NCBI GenBank assembly: GCA_010015745.1
Contig: ML978259.1
Coordinates: forward strand, 45,413 to 109,412
From: Setomelanomma holmii
Taxonomy: Eukaryota; Ascomycota; Dothideomycetes; Pleosporales; Phaeosphaeriaceae
DNA: 64,000 nt
Direction of reading: 5' to 3'
Part shown: in pieces, positions 10,565 to 21,290 of the stretch
How the letters are laid out: each line of letters begins with the position of its first letter
Position numbering within the stretch: position 1 is the stretch's first letter
Notes under the pieces: generated by a model
The model's database searches: none
The model's input: only the letters and a program-made list of their open reading frames with translations
What the model was told of the DNA's origin: nothing
Program-made: the position numbers and the translations under genes

Positions 10565-11246
10565 ATGAAGTTCTCGATCATCGCTGTCTTGGCCACTGGG
10601 TACGATCAGTCTACATACTATGAGCGCGTCGACGAGATCCACTAACATTAAAACAGTGCCTTCGCTGCTCCACTCGTCGAGCGTCAATTCCCATCTGGAG
10701 CGCCCGGTGCACCTTCCGGTTTCCCTGGCTTCCGTACGCCTTCTGCAATACTGAACAGCGAGACACATTCTGACTATGAACAGCGAGCGGAGGACCAGGC
10801 TTCCCAAGTGGTGGCTTTCGTACGTTGCACATCATTCAAGAGAAGCATGAACACGGTGCTGACATCAAATAGCTGCGCCAACTGGCGGGTTTCCCTCGGG
10901 CTTCCCGGGCGGCTTCCCAACGGGTGGGTTCCGTAAGTTCTCATCCAATTCTCGATGGCTCAGCGCATCTGACCACAATTACAGCGGGTGGGCCACGCCC
11001 GACTGGGGGCCCCGGAGGCTTCCCATCTGGCTTTCCAACGGGTGGATTCCGTAAGCTCTCCCCATCTCTCGAATGATCTAGCTCATCTGACTTCAACAGC
11101 TGGAGGCCCAGCACCCACTGGCGCCCCTGGATTCCCGAGCGGCTTCCGTAAGTATCTGGAGGTCAACGTAAGTGAAGAGACGATGCTGACTTGATGTAGC
11201 TGGCGCGCCGAGCGCTCTTCCTCCTGCGCCTACACCGACGATCTGA
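10565..11246 (+). CDS. Small secreted Gly/Pro/Phe-rich repeat protein built from symmetric exons
   Basis: Seven exons read as one continuous frame of 122 residues: 10565-10599, 10657-10733, 10784-10819, 10873-10932, 10985-11050, 11100-11147, 11200-11246. Exon 1 plus the start of exon 2 give a signal peptide (MKFSIIAVLATGAFA) and a short pro-segment ending LVERQ, a Kex2-like processing context common in fungal secreted proteins. The rest is a low-complexity chain of modules such as FPSGGPGF, GGFPSGF and FPTGGF, without cysteine. The four internal exons are 36, 60, 66 and 48 nt, all multiples of three, each entered after the first base of a Pro codon and each ending in Phe plus C. Introns are 49-57 nt. 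Function is unknown; a wall or surface protein is a guess. Confidence 0.82.
10784..11147 (+). repeat. Tandem exon-intron repeats
   Basis: Four consecutive exons with the introns between them share sequence as well as phase. Introns at 10933-10984 and 11051-11099 keep the same blocks in the same order (gtaag, tctc, ctcga, catctga, acag), and the exons share the GGFPSGF / PTGGF coding core. The unit is about 100-115 bp. Confidence 0.75.
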
Positions 11247-11630
11247 GTGGTAAAGGATTCGATGAACGATAAATGAAGTATCGAAAAGCAGTATAGATGT
11301 CTCATTCTTGAACGAGGAGTCTGCGTGTAGTCTCTTACAATATATATTCACAATGGTACATACGTAACCCTATCACCCCCTCGCTGCTTTGCATGCTTGC
11401 GCTTCATTCGTTACCTCATCCACTCTCTCACTGGCGTCACCTTGCATCGCGAGTTTTGGAGGTAGGCGTGCTCTCACTCTCAACCTTGCTCTCGCCTTTA
11501 CCTTGAACAGTTGCCTTACAAGCTTGGGAGATAGACTTGACTCCAAACACAACAGCAAAGCTTGAATACTGTCATCAACACCGAAATTGACCCAATAATC
11601 TACACGAAACCATCTCCAGGTCGACCAGCG

Positions 11631-12853
11631 ATGTCACAAACCACACATGCCACGCGTTTTCGCCTTGTCAGATACCCACCTGGCATTGAGGCGCCACCAG
11701 ACGGAATACCAGCTCGCAGACTGGGCCCTTTTGTCCTGTAAGGCGGGCACATCCAGAGAGACAACTCGATGTAGAAGCCACGAAGAGACTCGGCGTAGAC
11801 ATCTCCACGGCTGCTTTCAAGCTTAGAACCACAGGGCCACGCTGGGCTGACGGAGAGCAGGGTTTTGACGACCTAGTGGATCGAGATCGTGCTATTCTCG
11901 CGGCATTGAGATATCGGGACATTGAGTTTCGAGACCGCAAAGACGTTGGTCGAGGGTACGGTGTTGCGGTGCACGCATTCTGCATTGATTTCGAGGGTGG
12001 CATAGCGGAAGGCTATCATGTCAATGATCCTGACTCACCTGAGGTTTCGATCATGTTTAGCTCTGCTTACGGTAAGCCTTCGTTGGACACTGGAGCAGAC
12101 GACGGGCTCTATGATATTGGCGACTTCAACGGTCAGAAGGAAAGAGACAGGAGCGCAGATACTGAAGAGAGCTATGGTGAAGAGGACAATGTCGAAGACA
12201 AAGGAAAAAGTGAAAATGTCGCCGCCATGTGGCTCGACTGGAAAGCGCTGATCACCTCGTTCTTCGTTGAAAAAGTCTTCATCCGTCACACTCTTGCGTC
12301 CCAGGGTAAGATGTACTCAGCCAAAGTCGATTTCGCGGCCCACATCGCCACAGCCAAAGACGAGATCAGATCGCAATGTCCGTACTTCGAATCTTAAGCC
12401 GGCTCCACGCATCCTCTCGAGGGTATCATTAGCGACGAGCAAAGTTTTGATACCACGAAGTCTAATTTTCACTACCACGTTGTCGAAGACTTTGACACCA
12501 ACGCCAGTGTCGAGCGCTTAGCAAGGGCAAAGGCTTGTGCGCGCCGTCTTCACCACTCGTTCGCGCAAGCAGGATCAGAATTGAAGCTGATTAGCCTCGA
12601 CGGACTGCCTGATAGTACGGTGATCGATGGTCCGGACTGGGCGCGAATTTTGCGACATGTGAATTGACTGATGGAAGGGAAAAGGCGGAAGGTCTGGCTA
12701 CTTGCTGAAACATTTTGTAAGAAAGAGTTTGAAAAGGTTGTGTGTGATTACAGTAGCGGGGACGAGACGATGGATTGGTTCGTGGAAGAGGATTTCGAAG
12801 AGAGTGAGTTGGAGTCGGAGAGAGAGACTGGGTCAGACAGCAGGTCGGGGTGA
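11631..12853 (+). pseudogene. Decayed gene of unknown function
   Basis: A coding-like tract begins at ATG 11631 (MSQTTHATRFRLVRYPPG), changes frame near 11735, then runs in one frame through VDISTAAFKLRTTGPRWADG and VGRGYGVAVHAFCIDFEGG. It is stopped by TAA at 12395-12397, continues in the same frame (FHYHVVEDFDTNASVERLA), meets a TGA at 12664-12666, and goes on in frame to 12853 (VWLLAETFCKKEFEKV, then an acidic tail). The same-frame continuation after both stops suggests a once-longer protein of about 400 residues with an acidic C-terminus. No splice sites rescue the breaks. I do not recognise the family. A shorter functional product from the middle frame (about 11756-12397) cannot be excluded. 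Confidence 0.5.
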
Positions 12854-14142
12854 TTGCTGCGTCAGTGGAAAAGGTGGAGAGGTATCTGAAGACACGAACT
12901 AATTTAATCAACTGGGGAGAAACAACCTCAGAGACACTGGACTACATGAGTCTCGCAATGAGGAGCACATGTACAGTACATATACACGGACTTCTCTAAG
13001 ATGACTGTGTTTTGAGTCTGCAATCGAATTAAATGAAGTTTTGAGAAGCTAGGCTTGGTGAACATGTTGTCAAATCGCCATACTTTGCCGTATCGGAAGT
13101 GCTCCTATAAAATTACTTCCGTGGACAGGCTACGCTCTATAGGACTGTAGAGCAGCGAGTTGAGGCAGTGCGATACGGTGTTGCAAAGTACATTATACCA
13201 CGCGAGCAACGACATGACGCGGAATTGTATACTAAAATGTCGCGTAGCGGATCTGAGCAGAGGATTGCTGGAGCATAGAGATATTTAGTTGGAGAGGAGA
13301 AAGGAAGAAAGTGAGGGAAGGGATGATAGGAGAGGGCGTGGTATGCTGTGGAAATACGTTGCAGAAGCGATGACTAGCATAGGTGTCAGCGACAACTTCG
13401 ACTAGAGTGACTTGGTATGCTCGCCGTGCGGTTTGTGGTGTGAGGTAGATGGGCCAGCTCAAGTCGCGCGAACACCCGGGCACCCATTTCGAAAATCACC
13501 CTAGGACACTTTCTAACGCGTTGTTCACTTGGTCCGGATGGCGAAGCTCGGCCATGTTTGTATTCTTGGCAGCTCGTGGCCTTACTAAAGCCAAGAGCAT
13601 CAGCAAAGTGATGTAAAAATAGCTGCACGAAATCCTCGCTTACCTAACCAATGAGGCCGCAGGGGGACGTGGCTGAGCGTGAATGTTCCAAACGCCCCAA
13701 CCATCCACTTACCCAATCGAGTCCAAACCTGGAGAACGCTTCTCGTGGCGTCCGCAGGCTTACACCGTCTCGTCTGCGCACCAAGACCCAAGCGACCACT
13801 TGGCTGCGCGTCTGAAGACGATTGTTAAGTCGCACGTGAGCCAGCTGAGACGAAAAGGCGGAGTATGCTCACTTCGCATCAGCAATGGCGATGGCTAAGC
13901 CCGCAAATGTCTTGCTGGAGTTGCATCGCAGGCAACGTATCGTGGCTTTCAGCATGCACTGACAGCGGGCGAAAATGTATAAAGGTATCCAGCGTCCGCA
14001 CGATAGCAAAAATCATCTCATTACAACAACCATCAAAGCAACGTCTTCTTTCCATATCTCCTATCTATCTATTTCATTGTCTGCTTACAACACTCACTCA
14101 AATTCACCAATACCAACAACCAAACCAAACCAACATCTCAAA
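12854..14142. other. Intergenic, no supported gene
   Basis: About 1.3 kb with short overlapping frames only. The right end contains the TATA box and a long A/C-rich 5' leader of the following secreted-protein gene. Confidence 0.5.
13978..13983 (+). promoter_or_regulatory. TATA box (TATAAA)
   Basis: Perfect TATAAA 165 bp before the ATG at 14143, followed by a CA-rich leader (repeated caacaacc/ccaaacc), as in highly expressed fungal secreted-protein genes. Confidence 0.6.
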
Positions 14143-14544
14143 ATGAAGGCTTCAATCATCGCTTCCACCGTCGCCCTTTTCTCCGGCGCTCTCGCCGCTC
14201 CGCTTGCCGGCGCCGCCGCTCCAGTGCCACTCTTCACTTTCTCCCTCAGCAACGACATCTCCGGCGCCAACGCCGCGTCTTCGGTCGTCATCAATGCTGC
14301 TCCCGTCACTTTGGGAGCTATCTTCCCCTGGGCCAGCAACCTCCGCAGAGATGGCAAGCTGATTGCGACTTCGGCGCAAAACATCAACCCCGCTGTGCAG
14401 AATGTTTTCTGCATCTTCAAGAACCCCGCCAACGGCGCTGTGATCAAGATCAACGATAAGATCACTTTCGCTGATTTGGATGGCAACCAGGGCAAGGCTG
14501 TCGAGACGGATGTCACCAACTTCACTATTGAGTGCCAGAAATAA
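14143..14544 (+). CDS. Small secreted protein, unknown family
   Basis: Intronless 133-residue protein. The frame is open upstream, but the ATG at 14143 starts a textbook signal peptide (MKASIIASTVALFSGALAAP) and follows the context CAAA. The mature chain (about 113 residues) has two cysteines (in VFCIFKNP and in the C-terminal IECQK) that could form one disulfide, and a beta-rich look (PVPLFTFSLSNDISGA, VIKINDKITFADLDGNQG). I do not recognise the family. The strong TATA box and leader suggest high, regulated expression; an effector-like or surface role is possible but unproven. Confidence 0.8.
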   Translation: MKASIIASTVALFSGALAAPLAGAAAPVPLFTFSLSNDISGANAASSVVINAAPVTLGAIFPWASNLRRDGKLIATSAQNINPAVQNVFCIFKNPANGAVIKINDKITFADLDGNQGKAVETDVTNFTIECQK

Positions 14545-14839
14545 ACGATCGATAATGGCAGCTGGAAGAGAAGGTAGATGGGCGGGGGGTGGAATGGTTG
14601 GGACTTGCATTTGGATTTTGTTGCATAGCGTTGGTGTTTTTGATCTAGAGGGCTTGTAATGTCTGCAGTCGCTCCTTTTGGTTTATCATTGGGTATAGAG
14701 CTATAATAGCTAATGTCGCTCCTTGTTGTGCGCAAAGTACAACTACATAATTTTATCGGTATTACTCTGGTCTCCGTAGGATAGTGAAGCGAAAGTGACG
14801 ACTACATTTGCCATGGCTTGACACGCAGAACTTCGGTAT

Positions 14840-17085
14840 TCACCTTCCTCCAGCGAGACCATCGCCCCTCTTGTTCCTCTTGTTCTTCTTCAAGGGCCGC
14901 GCTGGGGAACTCTCAACCTTCCTCTTGCCTTTACTAAGGGGCGAACTGCGACTTAGCACCTCGGTACGCTTATCAAGTGCGACCTGCTCGCTATATAGAT
15001 CCACGGTGGCTTGGGCTGTTTCCAGCTTGCGAACTCTCTCCTCACGTCGAGCATCTTCGATGTCCATCTTCATCCGACTTGCATCTAGTCGTAAAGCCGC
15101 TTAGTTTCACCTCCTGGCCCGTGTTTATGTACATCGCACCATTGGGCAAGCACAGCAGCGTCATGTCCGGGAGTGGATGGATCGCATACGAATGCTACTG
15201 CGTATAGCAGCTTGGACAGAGCCAGCGGTTCCAGGCCTAGATGGTCCTTCGCGAACTGCTCGTATTCTCCGTCGCTTTGAGTGCCCCAGAGAAAAGAGTA
15301 CAGTATGGCAAGCCATTGACAGAGAAGAGAGTCCGATAGAAGGTGTTCGAAAGCCGTAACAGCAGCCTCAATACCAGATAACCTAACCGTTCGGCTGTAA
15401 TTCGTGTTTTGGAAACGTAGCAACACGATATAAGCCCAATTCAAATGCCCGCTGCCTGTACGCGATAATGTATAGCGTCACGAGGTTGCTGTAGTAGTGT
15501 TCCAGCGTCAGCAATCGTGTAGCAAATGGTCGAACCTCGCGGTGCTGTTGTAATAAGGTATACATGGCATGGATAACCCTTTGGGCTTGTGACGGAATAC
15601 AGAGGCCTATAGTTTTAGAGTACGCCAAGATTGGGGAGGGGTGGGATGCGCCTGTAGGCGTTGTGGTATCGGCGTTTCTGGCCACGTGTTTGGAGGTTGA
15701 GTCCATCTGCTCTTCGACCTGTTGATCTAAGTCTGCAACGCCTTTGATGCGCAAGTCGCTTTGAGTAGAACTCGTTTGCGACACCGTACTAGGCTTGGTC
15801 ATGCCGGCGGAAGACGGTGTGGGTGGATCTCTTGAGCGTGCCAAAGTTAAATCTCGAGTATCCAGCTGGAGACTGTGAAAACCTGGCCCACCAGACGTTT
15901 CCAATGGCGGGTCTTATGGTGGAGATGTGAGTCGGCAAGTAATGTTGCGGATTAGGCAATTCTGGCATGACTTTCCAAGCGGAGTGAACGACTTGTCGCG
16001 CACGTCCGATGCGTAGACTCTACATTTGTAACCACGCTCAACACATTGTGCACAACCGCCGCCGTCTACGACCTTGCCATATGAACTTTGTATCGCACGT
16101 GCATGCGCAATATCCAGCTTTCTGGTAGGTTCAAGTGTGTCCCAATCCTCGTGCACCTGAGGATCGTAGATCTCGAAATCTTGTGTGGCGGGAGGCTCCC
16201 GAAGGAAGTCTGCAAGGTCGGATGAATGCTTGAGTGGGCCGCAGTCACGATGATCTGGCCTATCACCATGGGTAATGTGCGAGACTTGCCTGGCAGTCGT
16301 GTGCGCCTCGTTGTTGAGCTTGAAAGCAGCCCATGGGTATTGCTTGCGGATGTCTTCCTCTATCATCGGATCTTGCGAGATTTCGGTATGGTCCAGCTCA
16401 ATGACCATGCTCTTGATACCTCGAGGCAGCTTACTAGCGCTCGAAACAGTTTTCTGGGGCATGTCCTTTACTGGCACACTAGAAATGCTCATCCCAGGGA
16501 ACTGATCTCGCAGTAGTTGTTCTTCGGGCGTGTCTAAGGTATTTTGATTAACACGGAAGATGACTTCGTTGACTGAGGCGGGTATCAAGTCATCCCGTAC
16601 AGACTCCCACGACAAATCTGGATGGCTATTCTCGTGAGCGCTGGGATCTTCAAGCACACTTTGTGTGCCGAAGACGGAGTCTCGCTCATCGACGTTGACC
16701 GTGTGTTCAGGAATGATCACGTTATTGGGAGCGGGTTTCTCGATTGATGCGGTCGAAATGTCCTCGGGAGGCTCTTCAATAAGTGATCTCCGCAGGGCTT
16801 TGGCGCCCACTTGCGCGAACTCTTGAATTATCAGCGCCGGATCAACCTCATAGCTACCCAGGACACGAGTCCTCGCATTTACGCGTAGACCCAGTTTTCT
16901 TTTGCTGTTGGGACGTTAGACAGCAGCAAGACTGTTTGAGATCCTATAACATACAGTCTGGCGTCATCCTTGAGGGCAAAGAGATCGATAGAATCGTCCT
17001 CCAGCCGCCGTAGAAGGTTGAACAGCCGACACTCGTCCTCTGTCATGATATACTGATATGTCTTTTGCATCTTCGTGACCGCCAT
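14840..17085 (-). pseudogene. Decayed gene: Cys-pair motif protein with basic C-terminus
   Basis: On the minus strand a start at 17085 (MAVTKMQKTYQYIMTEDECR) is spliced across a clean 50 nt intron (16905-16954, GTATGT...CTAAC...CAG) into a long frame. That frame reaches a zinc-cluster-like Cys arrangement (CAQCVERGYKC, later CQNCLIRNITC). An in-frame TAA at 15914-15916 follows, after which the same frame continues to about 15400. The coding-like reading then shifts frame near 15430 (EAAVTAFEHLLSDSLLCQW) and again near 15100, ending in a coiled coil and a Lys-rich tail (RKLETAQATVDLYSEQVALD). No intron repairs the shifts. Possibly the part from 17085 to 15914 still makes a truncated product of about 340 residues. 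Function is unknown; a nuclear protein is suggested by the Cys pairs and basic tail. Confidence 0.5.
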
Positions 17086-18248
17086 TGCGAAAATGTTGAA
17101 TTTGATCCGGCATTCCTGGGGTTATCAATAAACAACCATGTGGACGGCGCTTTCAATTGGATTTCTGGATTGTTGTGCAAAGGTGATACAGGGCGCCCGG
17201 GTGTTGCTAGCTGAATGATAATACCAGCGTGTTTGTGATTGGCTTGCAGTCCCCCGGGCTTTCGGATGGACCACCCATCCGCGACGCTGGACGCTGAATG
17301 CGATCGGACGAACTGCGGTGTGGTGAAGGATCAGTGGGTGCCGTTTCAGACTGTCGAGGGCGAGGATGATGGAAGGCGCATCACGATTCGGAGGATAATT
17401 GGCTGTTTTAGCGCATCCACTTCGGGCTACGCTAGTCTGCTAGCGCATCTCCTATCGCACGGACATCTTTTGATGTGTACCAAGACGCGACGACGCAGAA
17501 CATTTGTTTCAAGCAAAACATCATTCATGCCGACATTCGATACTGGCCGTCTGAAGTTGGTCAGATAATGTCACGAGAAGTGTTAGAATTTCAACGATGA
17601 ATCTGCCTCCCACATTCGACATCAGGAGCTCAATAACGACGATATATTGGACCCAGCCGATTTGATGCGGCAACCACATATATACTTGCCAGACTTAGGC
17701 GCAGCGCGATCGTATACGCGTGTCGAGGCGTGCAAGTTTTCGGTGTCTTGCGATCCGCCATAAGCACCGAGTCTCAAAATCACTCTTGCACGGTTGTCGT
17801 CCATACCTCTGCAACAAGCGCATACGACAGGGCCTACTCCAGATGGACCAACGCGTCTGCAGCAGCGATGCCCGTAGTGCGAAGGCCGCAAGCCATGGTA
17901 CTGCCAACGGAGCTTACATATCAGCGTCTTGCTTAAATCTTGAAGTTTGAGTCTACCCGCTGTCCAACATCGCCAACCCCGCTTGATGTGAATGTGCAGC
18001 TCATCTAATTGCGAAGTCGCGAGGCTACCCCACGGTTGCGCGCCCAATATGGATTTTCGAACTGAGAAGCAGCAACGACCTTGCATGCATAACTGTGCCA
18101 TAGACTCGATAAAGGGCGTAGAACTATGGTACCCCGTCGAGAGAAGAGTATAGATATTGGGAGACTGGAATTTAGGGCCTTTCGTTTTCCCCCTCATATA
18201 TTCTCACGACTCAAATATCCCATCTCATCACACGACTAAATTTGACGC
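17086..18248. other. Intergenic, no supported gene
   Basis: About 1.15 kb. Several medium frames exist on both strands (for example 17239-17568 plus and 17622-18197 minus), but they overlap each other, lack domains and have no plausible splice joins. A relic gene cannot be ruled out. Confidence 0.4.
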
Positions 18249-19562
18249 ATGTTTCATCTTACTCAATTCCCAATCCGACCGACCACGCCGGACTTTGACT
18301 CCTGGCGCGCGGATATACTGACTGCTGACACACTCAGTCCTCCCGTGAGTACAACTCAGTCCTCAAGTAAGGTCAATCCAGCAAGGAACATCGCAGACTT
18401 CTGGATCAGGCGCATTACCTTCGACACCCAGGTGGCGTCCAACGAATCATGCAGCATCTGTCTCAACGGCTACAGTGGCGACCACAAGGCGTCGTGCGTA
18501 CGCCTCGGCGAGTGCATGCATGCGTTCGGCTGGCCATGCTTGTACAAATGGGTGACCAGCGATAACCTCTCAGCCAATACGTGCCCCATCTGCAGAGCTG
18601 TCTGGTTTGGCCCAGTATCGCCGTTGGGCGTTAGACCTGGAGGCGCATCAAGGACAAGGTGGTAGAGCCCAGTCTGTGCCATCAGCTCAGATGTTCTAGC
18701 ACAACGTTCTACCACGACGCTGGATCGTTCGCTCCTGCTGTTGCGCGAAGGGCGAGGGGCATCAGCGATAGGAAATATACAGAACGCAAGGACGACCGAA
18801 GCTCAGATTGGACTCATGACCCAAGCGCTCGAACACATCGAATTCCAACGCTCCATCGAAGCCAGAGGAGGGACCTGGACACCCTTGACCCCAGATCTCC
18901 GCTCACAGCTCCAAGACATCGAAACCCGCGTCCGCACATTGCGTCTCAACTCTGAACACTCAAGACAAAACACACGTTGCACGCCCATCTCGATGCCCAC
19001 ACGACTCGCCCCTTCGCCAAATCGCACACCTAATGCTAATAACGCTCTGCACGGCGAACATATCGCCCATCGTATACGTAGCCTTGGCTTCAATCTGCCG
19101 CACCGCACCCAAGCTGCACGGCCAGCACCGATATCTATCCGGACCCGTCCTTCGCCGAATCGCATACCTAGTTCAGCGAACGGTCTGCACAGCGATGATG
19201 CGATGGCCCTAACAATGGACCCGTATACGCCCTCAAATCAGGCCCGGAATAGTCTGAATACATCCAGGCCCCACAACGACGACACTTCTCGCACAGCTAG
19301 CTCCCTACGGCACGTGCAGCGCGAGGACAAACGCTCGCGTGCACGATCGCCGCACTCAACAGGGCATGGTATTCTGGGCCGTATATGGCGCGCTGTTTCT
19401 GAGCCGCGACAAGCGCGGGATCCTCATGGGAGGTTGGAGAGGTTGGGTGATGTGGATAGCGATGAGGGGAGTGACGGCAGGGTGAGGAGAAGGACGCTGG
19501 ATGAGGAGAGGGGTTTGAGGGCGAATCCGCGGGGTGGATTGTTGAATGGACCTGTTTGGTGA
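18249..19562 (+). CDS. RING-like zinc-binding protein with disordered tail
   Basis: Proposed exons 18249-18614 and 18666-19562 (420 residues). A RING-like domain at residues 68-115 has CSIC, a C-x-H pair (C89, H91), C97 and CPIC. The usual ligand between H91 and C97 is Gly (HAFGWPC), a form often seen in fungal RING-like proteins, which may act as E3 ligases. The frame has one TAG at 18663-18665; a 51 nt GTATCG...TAG intron ending there removes it and keeps the frame. If that intron is not used, the protein stops at 138 residues. The tail is Arg/Ser/Pro-rich with repeated NRTPNANNALHGEH and NRIPSSANGLHSDD-like segments. A related RING-like gene lies at 28452-30230. Confidence 0.65.
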
Positions 19563-19789
19563 AATACACTAGGGTGCAAGGGTTCAATGGGTGTGTGTGA
19601 GAGGTGAACCTAGCTGCAAGGTAGCTTTGATAGGTTGCAGCAGATGGGTATAGATCAGATAAAGAATTGCTGCATTCGAGGTTGTCTCGTGCATTCTCTA
19701 GACTATTTGCCTGGTATTTTGCGCGACTGAAACATCTTGATGCATTGATGTATGTATTCCGGCTTGGCAAGTCCACGCCTCAGATCTGA

Positions 19790-21091
19790 TCACGTCTTCA
19801 TCCCCACAAACGGATATGCCACCGCACCCAAATGCCACGCCGGTCCAGTCGTCTCTTTCACCCACTCGCCATGTCTCAGCAAATGACCCTTCCACAATTC
19901 CTTCACACCCGGCGCACCAAACAGGTAGTCTTGAGTACTCCAATCAATAAAACTAAAATCCAGTCTCGTCCCGTTCTTGGTGAACAGCTTGGCCAAGTAA
20001 AACGTCTCTAGCGCGCGCAAATCGGCTGATGTTGCGAGCTGTGTGAAAAGATTGGGCCAGGTGGCGGTTTCGTCGTGCAGGAAGATGTGGTGAAGGCGCA
20101 TATCTCTAAGAGTCGATGAGGACGGAGCGAGGAAGTGGAGGAGGTCAGACGCGTTGTGGATGCGGAAGTGCTTGAGCGTGCATGATTCGAGTTTGTCGAA
20201 GATGCAATGCCGCGCCATATCTCCGAAAAGATCATCGTCGAGACTACTGTAGCATCCCAACTTCAGGTGTCGCACATTCCTCGCTTTGGCAAGAAATCGA
20301 ATGACGAATGGTACGCGTTTGCTTTCGAGCTCAAATCCGGTATCTGGGTAGCGCCAGTCTCGTACCTCCAGATGTAGAGTTTCGAGATGTTCAAATACTG
20401 TTTCGAAGTTGCGGAGTGATGGCGCGAGACTTTCCAAACGGCCGATGCTGATTGCGCCGTGATTTAGTGTTGGGTGTAGGGATATGCGTCTGATATGTAT
20501 TCCTGCTGCGACGATAGCAGCCATAGTGGACACGAAAGGCCTTGACATCTCGTGCTGACTGCTCTCGCAATACCTCCGACCAAACTTGCCGTACTTCTTA
20601 TCCATGCCGCCGTACCAGAAGGTCACGCTGCCCAGTTGTCCAAGTTTTTCAAAAACAGTCCGGAGACATTTTTGGTCAAACCGTGTCTCGTTAAAAAATG
20701 TGACTGAGTCTTGCGCATCTCTCTCATCCACAATGTATTGTTCTTGCAATTCGCTTTTAAAGAATACTCCATTCGGGTCACTGATGATGGCTTCAGCCTC
20801 CGAAATCTGTTTGCGCAGCTGCCAAAGTGCAATAGAGTGGCGAGGTGTGGCGTCTATGATCAAATTATGCAATGCTAGGCCAAATTCTGAATGTGCGCTG
20901 ATCTCAAGGAGTTTGCTCAGTGAAAGTTTCGTCCATCGTACTGTCTGGGTGCGGAAGAAGCGCTCGCGAAACACATGCAAGCATTGGTGGCAAAGTGATG
21001 AAGAGACAAGACGGAGTGAGCGGGTAGTTGTAAGATCGAGATGATAGGCGATGCTTTCTATCAACTCGGTGGGTAGCAATGCTATCGACAT
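19790..21091 (-). CDS. F-box protein
   Basis: Single exon, 433 residues. The N-terminus (MSIALLPTELIESIAYHLDL, then SLRLVSSSLCHQCLHVF) is an F-box at about residues 3-45, which in fungi binds Skp1 in SCF ubiquitin ligases. The rest is irregular and leucine-containing (FEHLETLHLEVRDWRY, RNVRHLKLGCYSSL, KLESCTLKHFRIHNASDLL), like the weak LRR-type region of many fungal F-box proteins. It would select the target, which is unknown. The 3' end is about 230 bp from the convergent RING-like gene. Confidence 0.85.
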   Translation of the reverse strand: MSIALLPTELIESIAYHLDLTTTRSLRLVSSSLCHQCLHVFRERFFRTQTVRWTKLSLSKLLEISAHSEFGLALHNLIIDATPRHSIALWQLRKQISEAEAIISDPNGVFFKSELQEQYIVDERDAQDSVTFFNETRFDQKCLRTVFEKLGQLGSVTFWYGGMDKKYGKFGRRYCESSQHEMSRPFVSTMAAIVAAGIHIRRISLHPTLNHGAISIGRLESLAPSLRNFETVFEHLETLHLEVRDWRYPDTGFELESKRVPFVIRFLAKARNVRHLKLGCYSSLDDDLFGDMARHCIFDKLESCTLKHFRIHNASDLLHFLAPSSSTLRDMRLHHIFLHDETATWPNLFTQLATSADLRALETFYLAKLFTKNGTRLDFSFIDWSTQDYLFGAPGVKELWKGHLLRHGEWVKETTGPAWHLGAVAYPFVGMKT

Positions 21092-21290
21092 TGCGAGAAT
21101 TTGAACACATCCAGTGATAATTTACAGAGCTTGAGATACAATGTAGACGTCAATGTGGGGCGAACACGTGTCTCTAGAGGCGAATCGATGCGGGGAAGAT
21201 GACCGCGCTACACTGGATTGGGTATCGACATCTAGAAGCACCAAAATTACTTAGAAGCTGTGCAGGCCGTGCTGAGGAGGCGCAGACATG

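Noticed and set aside
13975..14142. N-terminal extension of the secreted protein at 14143
   Set aside because: It begins at the TATA box itself and would hide the clear signal peptide.
17622..18197. 191-codon minus-strand frame
   Set aside because: No domain, and the plus strand is equally open over the same bases; not enough to call a gene.
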